Positions 7,232 to 17,170 of a stretch of 34,687 nucleotides of DNA are shown piece after piece. The stretch's first letter is position 1, and every line of letters starts with the position of its first letter. The position numbers were made by a program, and so were the translations under genes. Below the pieces are notes generated by a model. It worked only from the letters and a program-made list of their open reading frames with translations, searched no databases and was not told the DNA's origin. Source of the DNA: an uncultured Gammaproteobacteria bacterium (lineage in GTDB: Bacteria; Pseudomonadota; Gammaproteobacteria; GCA-002705445; GCA-002716945); NCBI GenBank assembly GCA_913048065.1, contig CAJWVG010000011.1, positions 1 to 34,687 of the forward strand. The letters are read 5' to 3'.

Positions 7232-9146
7232 TATCTAGAAAACTTTTTAAATTATGGGCTCTTGACGGATGTCTCAATTTTCTGAGGGCCTTAGCCTCAA
7301 TTTGTCTGATACGTTCTCTTGTTACATCAAATTGTTTACCTACTTCCTCAAGGGTATGATCTGTGTTCATATCAATACCAAACCTCATTCTAAGCACTTT
7401 TGCTTCTCTTGGTGTTAGACTGGATAATATCTCTCTCGTTGAGTCTGAAAGACCGGTATTAATTGTTTCATCTAATGGCTTTTCAGCATTTTCATCTTCA
7501 ATAAAATCACCAAGATGAGAATCTTCATCATCTCCTACAGGTGACTCCATGGATATAGGTTCCTTTGCTATCTTCAAGACTCTTCTTACTTTGTCTTCTG
7601 GCATTTCCATATGTTCTGCTAATTCTTCAGGGGTAGCTTCTTTACCGTTCTCTTGTAATAATTTTCTTTGAATTCTATTGAGCTTGTTGATTGTTTCAAT
7701 CATATGGACAGGTATTCTAATTGTCCTTGCTTGATCTGCAATAGATCTTGTAATAGCTTGTCTAATCCACCATGTCGCATATGTTGAGAATTTATAACCT
7801 CGTCTATATTCAAATTTATCAACAGCTTTCATTAAACCTATGTTACCTTCTTGAATTAAATCTAAGAATTGTAAGCCGCGATTTGTATACTTTTTCGCGA
7901 TAGAAATAACAAGCCTAAGATTGGCCTCAACCATTTCTTTCTTTGCATTCCTTTCTTTAAGCTCCCCACTTCTCCGATCCTTATTAATTTTTTTAATCTC
8001 TGTAATAGATATATCTTGATCATCTTCTATAGCTTTTAATCTTTTCTGAAATTTTGTTAATTGATTCTTTGCTAATTCTTTCTCATCTGAATCTAGTTTA
8101 GAAGACACTAGATATTCATCGACAAAAGATAAGTCTTTGAAACTATCCTTAAGCTCGACTATTAATATTTTTTTCGGTATTTTGAGTGTATCCAAGCAAA
8201 TTTTGACTATCTCTTTTTCATACTTAGAAATTAGAGATGTAATATTTTCAATCTTATTTGTTAATTTCTCTTTAAACAGACTAGTAAATTTGAAGTTTGC
8301 TGTTTTTTTTCTTATCTCCTCAAAAACATCTTTATAACGTTCATCTTTCTTTTGTTTGTATGTACTATATTCAAAATATAGACCAGATATCTCATTGACT
8401 GCTGCAACGACCATTTCTTTGTCTGGAGAGTTATCTATGACTTCTTCTTCAGTATCATTATCATCATCCACAGAGCTTGCTTCCTCTACTTCTAGGACTT
8501 CATTTTGATCTTTACTTTCCTCATCGGCTTTAGCCTCTGCTAATTTTAATATGTTAGGGCTGTTCTCTGGTATTTGGTCTGTTTTAAATTCTTTATCATC
8601 ATCAGATTTTATATCTAATATATAATCTGATATCAACGAGTCAATTTCTTCTTCGTTTTCAATATTTTGAAAAATTTTCGTAAAAAAAGCAGTTGATTCG
8701 GGAAACCTTTGGATAGCTTGATATATTAATTTTTGACCTTCTTCTATTTTTTTTGCTATTATTATCTCCCCAGCTCTGTTTAGAAGTTCAACTGTCCCCA
8801 TTTCACGCATGTACATTCTAACTGGATCTGATGTCCTACCAAATTCTTCATCCAAGCTAGATAGTACTTCCACAGCTTCATCTTCCGTGATATCGCTATC
8901 TTCATCATCTGTAACCTCTTCATCATTTAGGATAGGCGCATTCTCAGCTTCTTTAGCTGATTCAACAACTTTTATCTTAAGGTCAGTTATTAGTTTTGTT
9001 ATCTGCTCAATTTGATCAGCATCAAATAAGTTGTTTGGCAGCAAATCGTTTATTGCAGAAACTGTTAAATAGCCTTGTTTTCGACCAGTCTCGATTAATT
9101 CTTTAATCTCTTTCTGTTTGCTTTTAGATAAATTTGAATTGGCCAT
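7224..9146 (-). CDS. rpoD: RNA polymerase primary sigma factor RpoD (sigma-70)
   Basis: 640 residues, a little longer than E. coli RpoD. Region 1.1 is recognisable ([18 protein letters not shown]), region 1.2 has [21 protein letters not shown], and a long acidic non-conserved insert occupies about residues 130-400. Core regions 2.1-2.4 include [20 protein letters not shown] and the -10-reading segment [14 protein letters not shown]. Region 3 has [15 protein letters not shown], and region 4 ends in the -35-reading helix [20 protein letters not shown]. It directs RNA polymerase to housekeeping promoters. msrA follows with an 8-nt overlap. A consensus TATAAT lies upstream in the spacer shared with the carbon-metabolism operon. 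Confidence 0.98.
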   Translation of the reverse strand: MANSNLSKSKQKEIKELIETGRKQGYLTVSAINDLLPNNLFDADQIEQITKLITDLKIKVVESAKEAENAPILNDEEVTDDEDSDITEDEAVEVLSSLDEEFGRTSDPVRMYMREMGTVELLNRAGEIIIAKKIEEGQKLIYQAIQRFPESTAFFTKIFQNIENEEEIDSLISDYILDIKSDDDKEFKTDQIPENSPNILKLAEAKADEESKDQNEVLEVEEASSVDDDNDTEEEVIDNSPDKEMVVAAVNEISGLYFEYSTYKQKKDERYKDVFEEIRKKTANFKFTSLFKEKLTNKIENITSLISKYEKEIVKICLDTLKIPKKILIVELKDSFKDLSFVDEYLVSSKLDSDEKELAKNQLTKFQKRLKAIEDDQDISITEIKKINKDRRSGELKERNAKKEMVEANLRLVISIAKKYTNRGLQFLDLIQEGNIGLMKAVDKFEYRRGYKFSTYATWWIRQAITRSIADQARTIRIPVHMIETINKLNRIQRKLLQENGKEATPEELAEHMEMPEDKVRRVLKIAKEPISMESPVGDDEDSHLGDFIEDENAEKPLDETINTGLSDSTREILSSLTPREAKVLRMRFGIDMNTDHTLEEVGKQFDVTRERIRQIEAKALRKLRHPSRAHNLKSFLDND

Positions 9147-9173
9147 AGATATTAAGTTACTTAAAAATGATGT

Positions 9174-9204
9174 ATTATATCATCAATATTATTGTATTAA
9201 ACAA
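9174..9204 (-). promoter_or_regulatory. Putative rpoD promoter
   Basis: On the minus strand, a perfect TATAAT (9179-9174) lies 27 bp upstream of the rpoD ATG. TTGTTT at 9204-9199 is a possible -35 with a long 19-bp spacer. No strong ribosome site precedes rpoD. Confidence 0.5.
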
Positions 9205-9224
9205 ATAAATGGATTCACCATCTA

Positions 9225-9230
9225 TATAAT
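9225..9230 (+). promoter_or_regulatory. Putative -10 box of the thioredoxin-like/tkt/gap operon
   Basis: A perfect TATAAT on the plus strand predicts transcription from about 9237, giving a leader of roughly 27 nt if translation begins at ATG 9264. No convincing -35 is visible 16-18 bp upstream. It sits back to back with the rpoD -10 in a 93-bp spacer. Confidence 0.45.
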
Positions 9231-9263
9231 AGAGACACTTTGAGGGATATTCAATTACTTAAA

Positions 9264-9818
9264 ATGGCAGAATTATCAACCCCAACATGTAATTTCGGCG
9301 AAAAAGCTCATAATTTTGAACTTAAAGGGGTAGACGATAAAATTTGGTCTCTTGATAAATGCATGGGTTCTAAAGGCTTGCTTATAATGTTTATATGTAA
9401 TCACTGTCCTTATGTAAAAGCAATCTTAGAGAAACTGGTTGTAGAAACTGATGTATTAGCAATGAAAGGGATATCAAGCGTCGCTATAAACCCAAATGAT
9501 TATATCTCATTCCCTGAAGATTCCTTTGAGAATATGAAGATTATTTCAAAAAAGAATGGATTTGGCTTTCCGTACTTAATAGACGAAGATCAAAGTGTAA
9601 CTAAAAATTATGGGTCTGTATGCACACCTGATTTTTTTGGCTACAACTCAAATTTAGAGCTACAATATAGAGGACGTTTTGACGATAGAGGGGCTAAAAA
9701 TGTCATCAATCCAAACCAAAGTGATTTATTTAAGGCTATGTTTGAAATTTCAAGAACTGGCAAAGGCCCTATCAATCAAGAATCAAGTATTGGCTGTTCG
9801 ATTAAGTGGAGAGATTAG
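9264..9818 (+). CDS. Thioredoxin-fold AhpC/TSA-family redox protein
   Basis: 184 residues from ATG 9264; a TTG at 9240 would add eight but would lie at the predicted transcription start, so I prefer the ATG. The start MAELSTPTCNFG and the active region FICNHCPYVKAI (a CxxC written CNHC) match the thioredoxin/peroxiredoxin-like family seen widely in proteobacteria. DDRGAKNVINPNQSDL near residue 140 is also typical. No signal peptide, so it is cytoplasmic. It probably reduces or oxidises thiols; the partner is unknown. Its stop is 18 bp before tkt, making it the first gene of the carbon-metabolism operon and a possible redox link for gap and its neighbours. Confidence 0.8.
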   Translation: MAELSTPTCNFGEKAHNFELKGVDDKIWSLDKCMGSKGLLIMFICNHCPYVKAILEKLVVETDVLAMKGISSVAINPNDYISFPEDSFENMKIISKKNGFGFPYLIDEDQSVTKNYGSVCTPDFFGYNSNLELQYRGRFDDRGAKNVINPNQSDLFKAMFEISRTGKGPINQESSIGCSIKWRD

Positions 9819-9836
9819 AAATCATTTTTTTATTAT

Positions 9837-11831
9837 ATGAATAAACAAGAACTATCAAATGCAATTAGGTTTCTTAGCTTAGATGCCGTAGAAAAAGCTA
9901 AATCAGGACATCCTGGTGCCCCAATGGGAATGGCGGACATAGCTTATATATTGTGGAAAAAATTCCTAAAACATAACCCATCAAACCCAAAATGGTTAAA
10001 TAGAGACAGATTTGTTTTATCAAATGGCCATGGCTCGATGTTGTTATATTCGCTTCTCCACTTAACAGGGTATAAAGTATCAATAAATGATATAAAAAAT
10101 TTCAGACAACTCCATTCGATAACCCCTGGGCATCCAGAATGTGACATAACGCCCGGCGTGGAAACAACTACAGGTCCATTGGGGCAAGGTCTGGCAAATG
10201 CCGTAGGAATGGCTATTGCTGAAAAGTCACTAGCTAAAGACTTTAATGAAAAAGACTATCAGATTATCGATCATTATACATATGCATTTGTTGGTGATGG
10301 TTGTTTAATGGAAGGCGTTTCACATGAATCTTGTTCACTAGCAGGGACATTAGGGTTAAACAAACTAATAGTAATATATGATATGAATAATATTTCGATA
10401 GATGGAGATATTTCAATTGCATTTACTGAAAATATTAAAAAAAGATTTGATTCTTATGGTTGGAATGTAATTGATGGTGTAGATGGCCATAATTTTAAAT
10501 CAATTGAGCAGTCAATAAGAAAAGCAAAACAACAAAAAAATAAACCAACGATTATTTGTATGAAGACTACTATTGGTTTTGGCTCTCCTAATAAAGCAGG
10601 AACTGGAGGAGTTCATGGAGCACCATTGGGTAAAGAGGAAGCAGAGTTAACCAGACAACGCCTTAAATGGAAATATAAACCTTTTCATATTCCAAAAACT
10701 ATTTATAAAGAATGGTGTAATAAAAAACAAGGAAAATTACAAGAAGGTATCTGGCTGAAAAAACTTAATTCCTATAAGGTTAAATTTCCTAAGAAATATA
10801 ATGAGCTTCAAAGAAGATTAAAAAATCGATTGCCAGCAACAGTTGATCAAAAATTTTCTGAATTAATATCACAAAATAAGAAATCCATGGCCACTAGAAA
10901 ATCTTCTCAAGTTGTATTGGAAAAAATTGGACCACATATACCCGAACTGATAGGTGGTTCTGCAGATCTCAAAGAATCAAATCTTGTCTTTTGGCCTGAA
11001 TCTAAACCAATGTCTAAAAATAATTTCTCTGGGAAATATATACATTTTGGTGTTAGAGAATTTGGTATGTGTGCTATCAGTAATGGTATCTTTCTACATG
11101 GTGGTTTCAGACCATATGCAAGTACATTTCTAATTTTTTCTGAGTATGCTAAAAATGCAATTAGGATGTCTGCATTAATGCATCTACCAATAATATATAT
11201 ATTTACACATGATTCAATAGGACTTGGTGAAGATGGTCCTACGCATCAATCTGTTGAACAACTGAGTACATTAAGGGTTATACCTGGCATGAGCGTATGG
11301 AGGCCGGCGGACTTAACTGAAACAGCATTATCATGGAAAAGCAGCTTGGATAAACTAAATGGACCATCATCACTAATACTTTCAAGACAAACTCTACCTG
11401 AAATTACGCGCAGTAAATCTCAAATACAATCAATACAAAAAGGTGGGTATATTATTTATGATTGTGGTAAAAAAATTAATGCTATAATTATAACATCTGG
11501 TTCTGAATTACATATTTGTCTTGAAGCCGCTAAAAAATTTAATAATTTAGGAGTTAATGTAAGAGTTGTTTCTATGCCATGTATGGAGATATTTATGTCA
11601 CAACCTAAAAATTATCAAAATAAAGTTCTGCCAGCTGAAATTGATAATATATTGGCAGTTGAAGCTGGGGTTGGTGAGTGTTGGGATAAATTTATAGGCA
11701 AAAAAGGTGATAAAATTGTTATGAAATCTTTTGGATTATCCGCACCTGGAGATAAGGCTTTAAACTTTTTTGGTTTTACGGTGAAAAATATTATAAACAA
11801 AGTAAATAAATTAATTAAAACTAATAGGTAA
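9837..11831 (+). CDS. tkt: Transketolase
   Basis: 664 residues, the normal bacterial size. The thiamine diphosphate domain shows [31 protein letters not shown] and the GDG metal/pyrophosphate motif in [14 protein letters not shown]. The pyrimidine-binding domain shows [20 protein letters not shown]. The C-terminal domain is intact. It moves two-carbon units between sugar phosphates in the Calvin cycle and the non-oxidative pentose phosphate path. Being upstream of gap, pgk and class I fba, and with rpe and rpiA elsewhere in the window, it belongs to a full pentose-triose rearranging set. No transaldolase is seen. The next gene starts 4 bp after its stop. Confidence 0.97.
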   Translation: MNKQELSNAIRFLSLDAVEKAKSGHPGAPMGMADIAYILWKKFLKHNPSNPKWLNRDRFVLSNGHGSMLLYSLLHLTGYKVSINDIKNFRQLHSITPGHPECDITPGVETTTGPLGQGLANAVGMAIAEKSLAKDFNEKDYQIIDHYTYAFVGDGCLMEGVSHESCSLAGTLGLNKLIVIYDMNNISIDGDISIAFTENIKKRFDSYGWNVIDGVDGHNFKSIEQSIRKAKQQKNKPTIICMKTTIGFGSPNKAGTGGVHGAPLGKEEAELTRQRLKWKYKPFHIPKTIYKEWCNKKQGKLQEGIWLKKLNSYKVKFPKKYNELQRRLKNRLPATVDQKFSELISQNKKSMATRKSSQVVLEKIGPHIPELIGGSADLKESNLVFWPESKPMSKNNFSGKYIHFGVREFGMCAISNGIFLHGGFRPYASTFLIFSEYAKNAIRMSALMHLPIIYIFTHDSIGLGEDGPTHQSVEQLSTLRVIPGMSVWRPADLTETALSWKSSLDKLNGPSSLILSRQTLPEITRSKSQIQSIQKGGYIIYDCGKKINAIIITSGSELHICLEAAKKFNNLGVNVRVVSMPCMEIFMSQPKNYQNKVLPAEIDNILAVEAGVGECWDKFIGKKGDKIVMKSFGLSAPGDKALNFFGFTVKNIINKVNKLIKTNR

Positions 11832-11835
11832 TAAA

Positions 11836-12846
11836 ATGACGATCAAAGTAGCAATAAATGGTTTTGGAAGAATTGGAAGAAATGTCCTTAGGGCAAATTA
11901 TGAAAATGCTTATGATAAAGAAATAGAGATTGTGGCAATAAATGATTTGGGTGATGCTGAAATTAATGCTCACCTATTAAAATATGATACTGCTCATGGA
12001 TCATTTAACAAAAGTGTAGAAACAAAGAGTAAAAAAATCCTCATAGATGGCAAAGATGAGATAATTGTACTAAGCGAAAGGAATCCAGAAAAATTACCTT
12101 GGAAAGATTTAGGCATAGATGTTGTACTTGAATGTACAGGTTTCTTTGCCTCTAAACCTGCTTCAATGGCTCATATTAATGCTGGAGCCAAAAAAGTTTT
12201 AATATCTGCCCCTGCCAAAGAGGTGGATGCGACAGTGGTGTATGGTGTTAATCATGATGTTATAAAACCAAGCGATCAGGTTGTCTCTAATGCTTCTTGT
12301 ACCACTAATTGTTTAGCTACCTTAATTAAAGATATACATGAAAAATTAAACATTGAAAATGGCATTATGACTACAATACATTCGTATACAAATGATCAAG
12401 TATTAACAGATGTTTATCATCCTGATTTAAGACGAGCGAGATCTGCAACACAATCCATGATTCCAGCAAAAACAGGTGCAGCGTCAGCTGTTGGGTTAGT
12501 TCTCCCTGATTTAAATGGTAAACTTGATGGGTTCGCCATTAGAGTTCCTACTATAAATGTTTCATTGGTGGATTTATGTTTTAATATTTCTAAAAAATCA
12601 TCTATCGAAGAAATTAATAAAATAATTAAAAATGCCTCAGAAAATAACCTGAAGGGGATTCTGGGTTATAATAATAAGCCGCTAGTGTCTATTGATTTCA
12701 ATCACTCTTCTTTTTCCTCAGTATATGACGAGAGTCTAACAAGAATGATGGATGATAAATTTTTTAAAATTTGTTCTTGGTATGATAATGAGTGGGGATT
12801 TTCAAATAGAATGTTAGATGTATCTAAAGTTCTTGCAAATGTTTGA
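11836..12846 (+). CDS. gap: Glyceraldehyde-3-phosphate dehydrogenase, type I
   Basis: 336 residues. The N-terminal Rossmann motif is [14 protein letters not shown], the catalytic centre is [11 protein letters not shown] with C155 as nucleophile, and NEWGFSNRM near the end is a substrate/NAD contact. D37 in AINDLGD favours NAD over NADP as judged from E. coli GapA, but the cofactor cannot be settled by eye. It interconverts glyceraldehyde 3-phosphate and 1,3-bisphosphoglycerate. The stop overlaps the pgk ATG by one base (TGATG), so these successive enzymes are translationally coupled. Confidence 0.97.
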   Translation: MTIKVAINGFGRIGRNVLRANYENAYDKEIEIVAINDLGDAEINAHLLKYDTAHGSFNKSVETKSKKILIDGKDEIIVLSERNPEKLPWKDLGIDVVLECTGFFASKPASMAHINAGAKKVLISAPAKEVDATVVYGVNHDVIKPSDQVVSNASCTTNCLATLIKDIHEKLNIENGIMTTIHSYTNDQVLTDVYHPDLRRARSATQSMIPAKTGAASAVGLVLPDLNGKLDGFAIRVPTINVSLVDLCFNISKKSSIEEINKIIKNASENNLKGILGYNNKPLVSIDFNHSSFSSVYDESLTRMMDDKFFKICSWYDNEWGFSNRMLDVSKVLANV

Positions 12847-14006
12847 TGATTAAACTAATCACAAATTCTCATATCATTAATCAAACTATTTTATTGAGAT
12901 TGGATCTAAATGTACCAACTTATGAGAATAAAATATTAAGTGATTTTAGAATTGTAAAATCTATTCCAACAATTAGATACCTTTTAAATAATAATAACAA
13001 AATTATAATTTTGTCACATTTTGGAAGACCAAAAGAAGGACTCAAGGATCCATCTTTAAGTTTAGAGAATATCTCTAATTACCTTGCAAAAAAATTGAAT
13101 AAAAAGATTATATTTTATGATGATTGGATTGATGGTGTAGATTTCTTGGATGCTGATATTGTAATGTGTGAAAATGTACGATTTCAGAATGGAGAGAAAG
13201 CTAACTCACCTGCTCTTTCTGAAAAAATGTCTCGTTTAGCAGATATTTACGTATTTGATGCATTTGGCGTGTCTCATAGAAAAGAATCTTCAACTTATGG
13301 TATATCAGATTATCTAGATAGTTACGCAGGCTTGCTGTTAGAAGAAGAAGTTAAAAATGCACAATCATTACTAGCAGATAGCAAGCCTCCATTAACTACT
13401 ATCATTTCAGGTGCGAAAATATCTACAAAATTAAGTCTAATAAAAAAACTAATAAATAAATCTGAAAATATTATTATTGGAGGCGGTATTCTCAATACTT
13501 TCCTATTAGCAATGGGGTTTAATGTTGGTAATTCTTTAATAGAAAAAAAGTTTATCCCCGAGGCAAAGGAAATAATCGATAGCGAGTATTTTAGCAAAAT
13601 TGTCATGCCAATTGATGTTGTGACATCTGATAACATTGATTTTCTTAACCCTAATACGAAAGAGATTTCTATGGTACAATCTAAAGATAAAATACTTGAT
13701 ATTGGTGCGCATACAATTAACAGATATATTGAAGTAATTAATAAATCTAAATCTATATTCTGGAATGGACCTTTAGGGTATGTTGAAAAAAAACCATATG
13801 ATAATGGAACGATTAAATTATCACAGGCTATTGCAGACTCTGATACATTTTCAATAGTTGGTGGTGGAGATACTATTCCAATTATTGAAAGTTTAAGAAT
13901 TCAAAATAACTTCACATGTTTGTCAACGGGCGGTGGTTCTTTATTAAAATTTATTGAAGGAAAAGATTTACCGATATTATCTAAGTTAGGTGTTTATAAT
14001 AAATGA
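12846..14006 (+). CDS. pgk: Phosphoglycerate kinase
   Basis: 386 residues from ATG 12846, which shares a base with the gap stop; a TTG one codon earlier is also in frame but less likely. Substrate-side motifs are LRLDLNVP, LSHFGRPKEG and CENVRFQNGEKAN. The hinge and nucleotide side show GGGILNTFLLAMG, WNGPLGYVE and VGGGDT near the C terminus. It exchanges phosphate between 1,3-bisphosphoglycerate and ADP, in glycolysis or, reversed, in carbon fixation. The stop overlaps the start of pyk by 4 nt (ATGA). Confidence 0.97.
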   Translation: MIKLITNSHIINQTILLRLDLNVPTYENKILSDFRIVKSIPTIRYLLNNNNKIIILSHFGRPKEGLKDPSLSLENISNYLAKKLNKKIIFYDDWIDGVDFLDADIVMCENVRFQNGEKANSPALSEKMSRLADIYVFDAFGVSHRKESSTYGISDYLDSYAGLLLEEEVKNAQSLLADSKPPLTTIISGAKISTKLSLIKKLINKSENIIIGGGILNTFLLAMGFNVGNSLIEKKFIPEAKEIIDSEYFSKIVMPIDVVTSDNIDFLNPNTKEISMVQSKDKILDIGAHTINRYIEVINKSKSIFWNGPLGYVEKKPYDNGTIKLSQAIADSDTFSIVGGGDTIPIIESLRIQNNFTCLSTGGGSLLKFIEGKDLPILSKLGVYNK

Positions 14007-15439
14007 GAAAAAGAACGAAAATAATTGCAACATTAGGACCATCATCTTCCAGCTCTAAAGTTATAACAAATTTGATAAAAGAGGGCACAGATGTATTTAG
14101 AATAAATTTATCTCATGCTTCTGTTGATCAGATAGCTAAAGTTATTTCTATTTTAAAATCTGCGTCAAATAAGTTAAACAGACCTATAGCTACATTAATA
14201 GATTTGCAGGGTCAGAAAATTCGCATAACGAATTTCAAAACAAAAAAATTTATTCAATTAAAATCCAATACCACTTTTATTTTAGATGCAGCTCTACCTA
14301 AAGATAATGGAAATCAAAAATCTGTTGGTCTTACTTATAAAAAATTACCCGAGCATCTGGATATTGGTGACGAACTATTGTTAAGCGATGCATTAATTAA
14401 ATTAGAAGTTATAAAGATAGAAAAATCTAAGATTTACACTAAAGTCATACGTGGAGGTAAGCTAAAACCATATCAAGGAATAAATAAGAAAGGAGGAGGT
14501 TTATCACTTCAAGGCATAACCGAAAAAGACATTAAGGAATTAAAAGAAGCTATAAAATTAGATATAGATTATGTTGCAGTTTCATTTGTGAAAGATGCAA
14601 AGGATATACAATCTATAAAAAAAATTATAGGTAAAAAATCTATCGGCGTTATAGCCAAAATTGAAAGGAGTGAAGCTTTAGGCAATATTGATGAAATTGC
14701 AAAAATAAGTGACGGACTTCTCGTAGCCAGGGGTGATCTAGGTGTAGAGATTGGAATAGAACAACTACCTGCTGTCCAAGACAAGCTTATTCGTAAAGCT
14801 ATATCATACGATAAAATTATTATTGTAGCGACACAAATGATGGAATCTATGATTAATAGTCGTGTTCCAACTCGTGCTGAAGTTTTTGACGTAGCCAATG
14901 CAGTTACATCAGGTGTAGATGCAATAATGTTATCAGCGGAAACAGCTATAGGACGATACCCAATAGATGTAATACAGGAGGCTAGTAGAATATGTGAGAT
15001 TGCTGAAAGAACAAATAGGAAAAGTTTAAATCTTATACGCCAAGAAAAAGAATTTATGTCTGTTGATCAGATAATTGCTATGGCTGCAGTATATAGTGCT
15101 GGTAAATCAAATATAAAAGCCATCGCTGCTCTAACGGAAACAGGTTCAACGCCATTATGGATGTCACGCATACAGTCAACCATCCCTATTTATGCAATGA
15201 CTCAAAATGATAAAACAAGTAGAAGAATATGTTTGTTAAAAGGGGTCTATTCTATTAGATTAAAAACTATCGAACATGTCCACGCAGAGGCAAATAAACA
15301 AGTAATAGATTTAATGCTAGAAAAAGGTGCTGTAAAAAAAGGAGATCTTGTGATTATTACTAAAGGAGATTTAATGGGAACGAGTGGTGGTACGAATGCA
15401 CTAAAAATTGTAGAAGTTGGAAATTTAATAGAGGTATAA
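14003..15439 (+). CDS. pyk: Pyruvate kinase
   Basis: 478 residues. Motifs in order: TKIIATLGPSS at the N terminus, FRINLSHAS, the B-domain entry IDLQGQKIRI, VAVSFVKDA, the catalytic lysine region AKIERSEALGNIDEI, VARGDLGVEIG and ATQMMESMI. The C-terminal allosteric domain is complete and ends in GTSGGTNALKIVEVG. It makes ATP and pyruvate from phosphoenolpyruvate, the irreversible last step of glycolysis. Its place between reversible enzymes shared with the Calvin cycle shows the operon also serves catabolism. The start overlaps pgk by 4 nt; fba follows after 42 bp. Confidence 0.97.
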   Translation: MRKRTKIIATLGPSSSSSKVITNLIKEGTDVFRINLSHASVDQIAKVISILKSASNKLNRPIATLIDLQGQKIRITNFKTKKFIQLKSNTTFILDAALPKDNGNQKSVGLTYKKLPEHLDIGDELLLSDALIKLEVIKIEKSKIYTKVIRGGKLKPYQGINKKGGGLSLQGITEKDIKELKEAIKLDIDYVAVSFVKDAKDIQSIKKIIGKKSIGVIAKIERSEALGNIDEIAKISDGLLVARGDLGVEIGIEQLPAVQDKLIRKAISYDKIIIVATQMMESMINSRVPTRAEVFDVANAVTSGVDAIMLSAETAIGRYPIDVIQEASRICEIAERTNRKSLNLIRQEKEFMSVDQIIAMAAVYSAGKSNIKAIAALTETGSTPLWMSRIQSTIPIYAMTQNDKTSRRICLLKGVYSIRLKTIEHVHAEANKQVIDLMLEKGAVKKGDLVIITKGDLMGTSGGTNALKIVEVGNLIEV

Positions 15440-15481
15440 TCAAAAGTATTATATAAAAGCAAAAAAATTTATGGAGTTAAA

Positions 15482-16480
15482 ATGAATACAGAAGCACTCA
15501 AAAAAACAGCAGAAATAATGATGAATAAACCAAAAGGCTTATTGGCAATGGATGAGAGCTCACCTACATGCGCAAAGAGATTTGCAGCACTTAAAATTCC
15601 TGAAACCGAAGAGAATAGAGTTCGATATAGAGAGTTGATTGTTACTACACCTAATTTATCTAATTATATAAGTGGCGCCATATTGTTTGATGAAACATTC
15701 CATCAAAAAATGAGTACAGGCATTTTATTTAGAGATCACTTAAATAGCATTGGTATTCTTCCCGGCATAAAAGTTGATACTGGCGCGAAAGATTTTTCTT
15801 GTCATCCTAACGAAAAGATCACTGAAGGTCTTGATGGATTAAGAGATAGATTGGTAAACTATGAAAAATTAGGCGCAAAATTTTGCAAATGGAGAGCCGT
15901 GATAACAATAGGCGACAATATTCCATCACAAGCATGTATTTCATCTAATTGTAATGCGCTTGCAAGATACGCTTCATTATGTCAAGAAAATAATCTTGTC
16001 CCCATCGTAGAACCAGAGGTGCTAATTAACGGAAAACACTCGATAGATAAGTGTAATACGATTACGAGAGAAACCCTAAAATGTCTTTTTGATCAGTTGG
16101 CGTTATTAAATATATATTTACCTGGCACTATACTTAAGCCAAGTATGGTTATATCCGGGGATAGTAATGATAGCCGTGCTGATTTTAAAATGGTTGCTGA
16201 TATGACAATTAAATGTCTAAAAGATATTTGTCCAGATGACTTAGGTGGTATTGCATTTTTATCTGGTGGACAAACTAATGAAGAAGCTACAACACACTTA
16301 AATCTAATGAATAAGGATTATGATTCGTTGCCATGGCGTGTAACTTTTTCTTATGCTCGTGCTATTCAGCAATCAGCTTTGAATGCATGGTGCGGTAAAG
16401 ATGAGAATAGTCAAAAATCACAAGAAATTTTATCAGAAAGAGCAAATCTATGCTCTAAAGCTTCCATAGGTGAATTATAA
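15482..16480 (+). CDS. Fructose-bisphosphate aldolase, class I
   Basis: 332 residues of the Schiff-base type common in animals, plants and some proteobacteria, not the zinc class II enzyme. Landmarks are LLAMDESSPTCAKRFAAL near residue 20, CKWRAVI, PEVLINGKH, the Schiff-base lysine in GTILKPSMVISG, and IAFLSGGQTNEEATTHLN. It joins or splits triose phosphates and fructose 1,6-bisphosphate, and may also act on sedoheptulose bisphosphate. A GGAG ribosome site sits just before the ATG. The 42-bp gap after pyk contains TATATAA, so an extra internal promoter is possible. It ends 3 bp from the converging bioD gene with no terminator between. Confidence 0.95.
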   Translation: MNTEALKKTAEIMMNKPKGLLAMDESSPTCAKRFAALKIPETEENRVRYRELIVTTPNLSNYISGAILFDETFHQKMSTGILFRDHLNSIGILPGIKVDTGAKDFSCHPNEKITEGLDGLRDRLVNYEKLGAKFCKWRAVITIGDNIPSQACISSNCNALARYASLCQENNLVPIVEPEVLINGKHSIDKCNTITRETLKCLFDQLALLNIYLPGTILKPSMVISGDSNDSRADFKMVADMTIKCLKDICPDDLGGIAFLSGGQTNEEATTHLNLMNKDYDSLPWRVTFSYARAIQQSALNAWCGKDENSQKSQEILSERANLCSKASIGEL

Positions 16481-16483
16481 TAA

Positions 16484-17170
16484 CTAATTTTTAAAATTTA
16501 TTACTTTTAATATTTTTTCAAAGCTTTTTTCGTTAGATGATTTCTTATTATTTATTTGAATTATTGGTTTCTTTATCATGGAGCTTAACTCTTGATAGTT
16601 ATTCATCCCAATAGGCTGTTTGTTTTCTATTTTGTTTAATATGATAGCCAAAAGTGTCAACTTATATTTTTTTATGATATTTATACATAATAAAACATTA
16701 TTTATAACCCCGATTTCATCTTTTGCTACCAATAATATTGGGCTATTAATTTTTTTGATGAGATCAATATTTAAGCCATCTATCGCAATGGGAGAACATA
16801 TACCCCCCGCTCCTTCAACAAGAAGATAATCATGCTTTGGAAGTATCTCTATTTTATTTAGATAGTTTCTAATATTAATTCTCTTTCTTGCTAGTTTTAT
16901 TGCCATATTTGGTGATATTGGCGGTTTAAATCTATAAGGGTTAATTAAATCTAAACTAACTCTCTCATCTAATAATTTATAATATCTGTATGAATCATCA
17001 GGTACTAGTTTTGATTTGATTATTCTACATCCAGTTTCAATTGGTTTAAAAGGTATAATTTTTAGACCCTTTTTGATAGCAAGCCTAACCAAGTTCAACC
17101 CTATAAAGGTCTTCCCAACATCGGTATTTGTCCCTGTTATAAAAATTTTATGATTTCTTTTCACAATCAC
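16484..17170 (-). CDS. bioD: Dethiobiotin synthetase
   Basis: 228 residues. The P-loop GTNTDVGKTF (about 13-22) is diagnostic, followed by PFKPIETGCR and the LLVEGAGGICSPI segment with the catalytic glutamate. The enzyme closes the ureido ring of dethiobiotin from 7,8-diaminononanoate, CO2 and ATP, the penultimate biotin step. No other bio gene is in view, so it is separated from bioA/B/F. Translation starts at a GTG whose first base is the last base of the purC stop (TAGTG); another in-frame GTG lies two codons later. It is the last gene of a pseudoazurin-purC-bioD run. Confidence 0.93.
   Translation of the reverse strand: MIVKRNHKIFITGTNTDVGKTFIGLNLVRLAIKKGLKIIPFKPIETGCRIIKSKLVPDDSYRYYKLLDERVSLDLINPYRFKPPISPNMAIKLARKRINIRNYLNKIEILPKHDYLLVEGAGGICSPIAIDGLNIDLIKKINSPILLVAKDEIGVINNVLLCINIIKKYKLTLLAIILNKIENKQPIGMNNYQELSSMIKKPIIQINNKKSSNEKSFEKILKVINFKN

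Noticed and set aside
13322-13636. 104-codon minus-strand frame inside pgk
   Set aside because: It lies wholly antisense to a fully conserved pgk and has no recognisable motifs. Likewise antisense frames in pyk (14569-14898), ilvA (27264-27551) and trpD (21775-22035).
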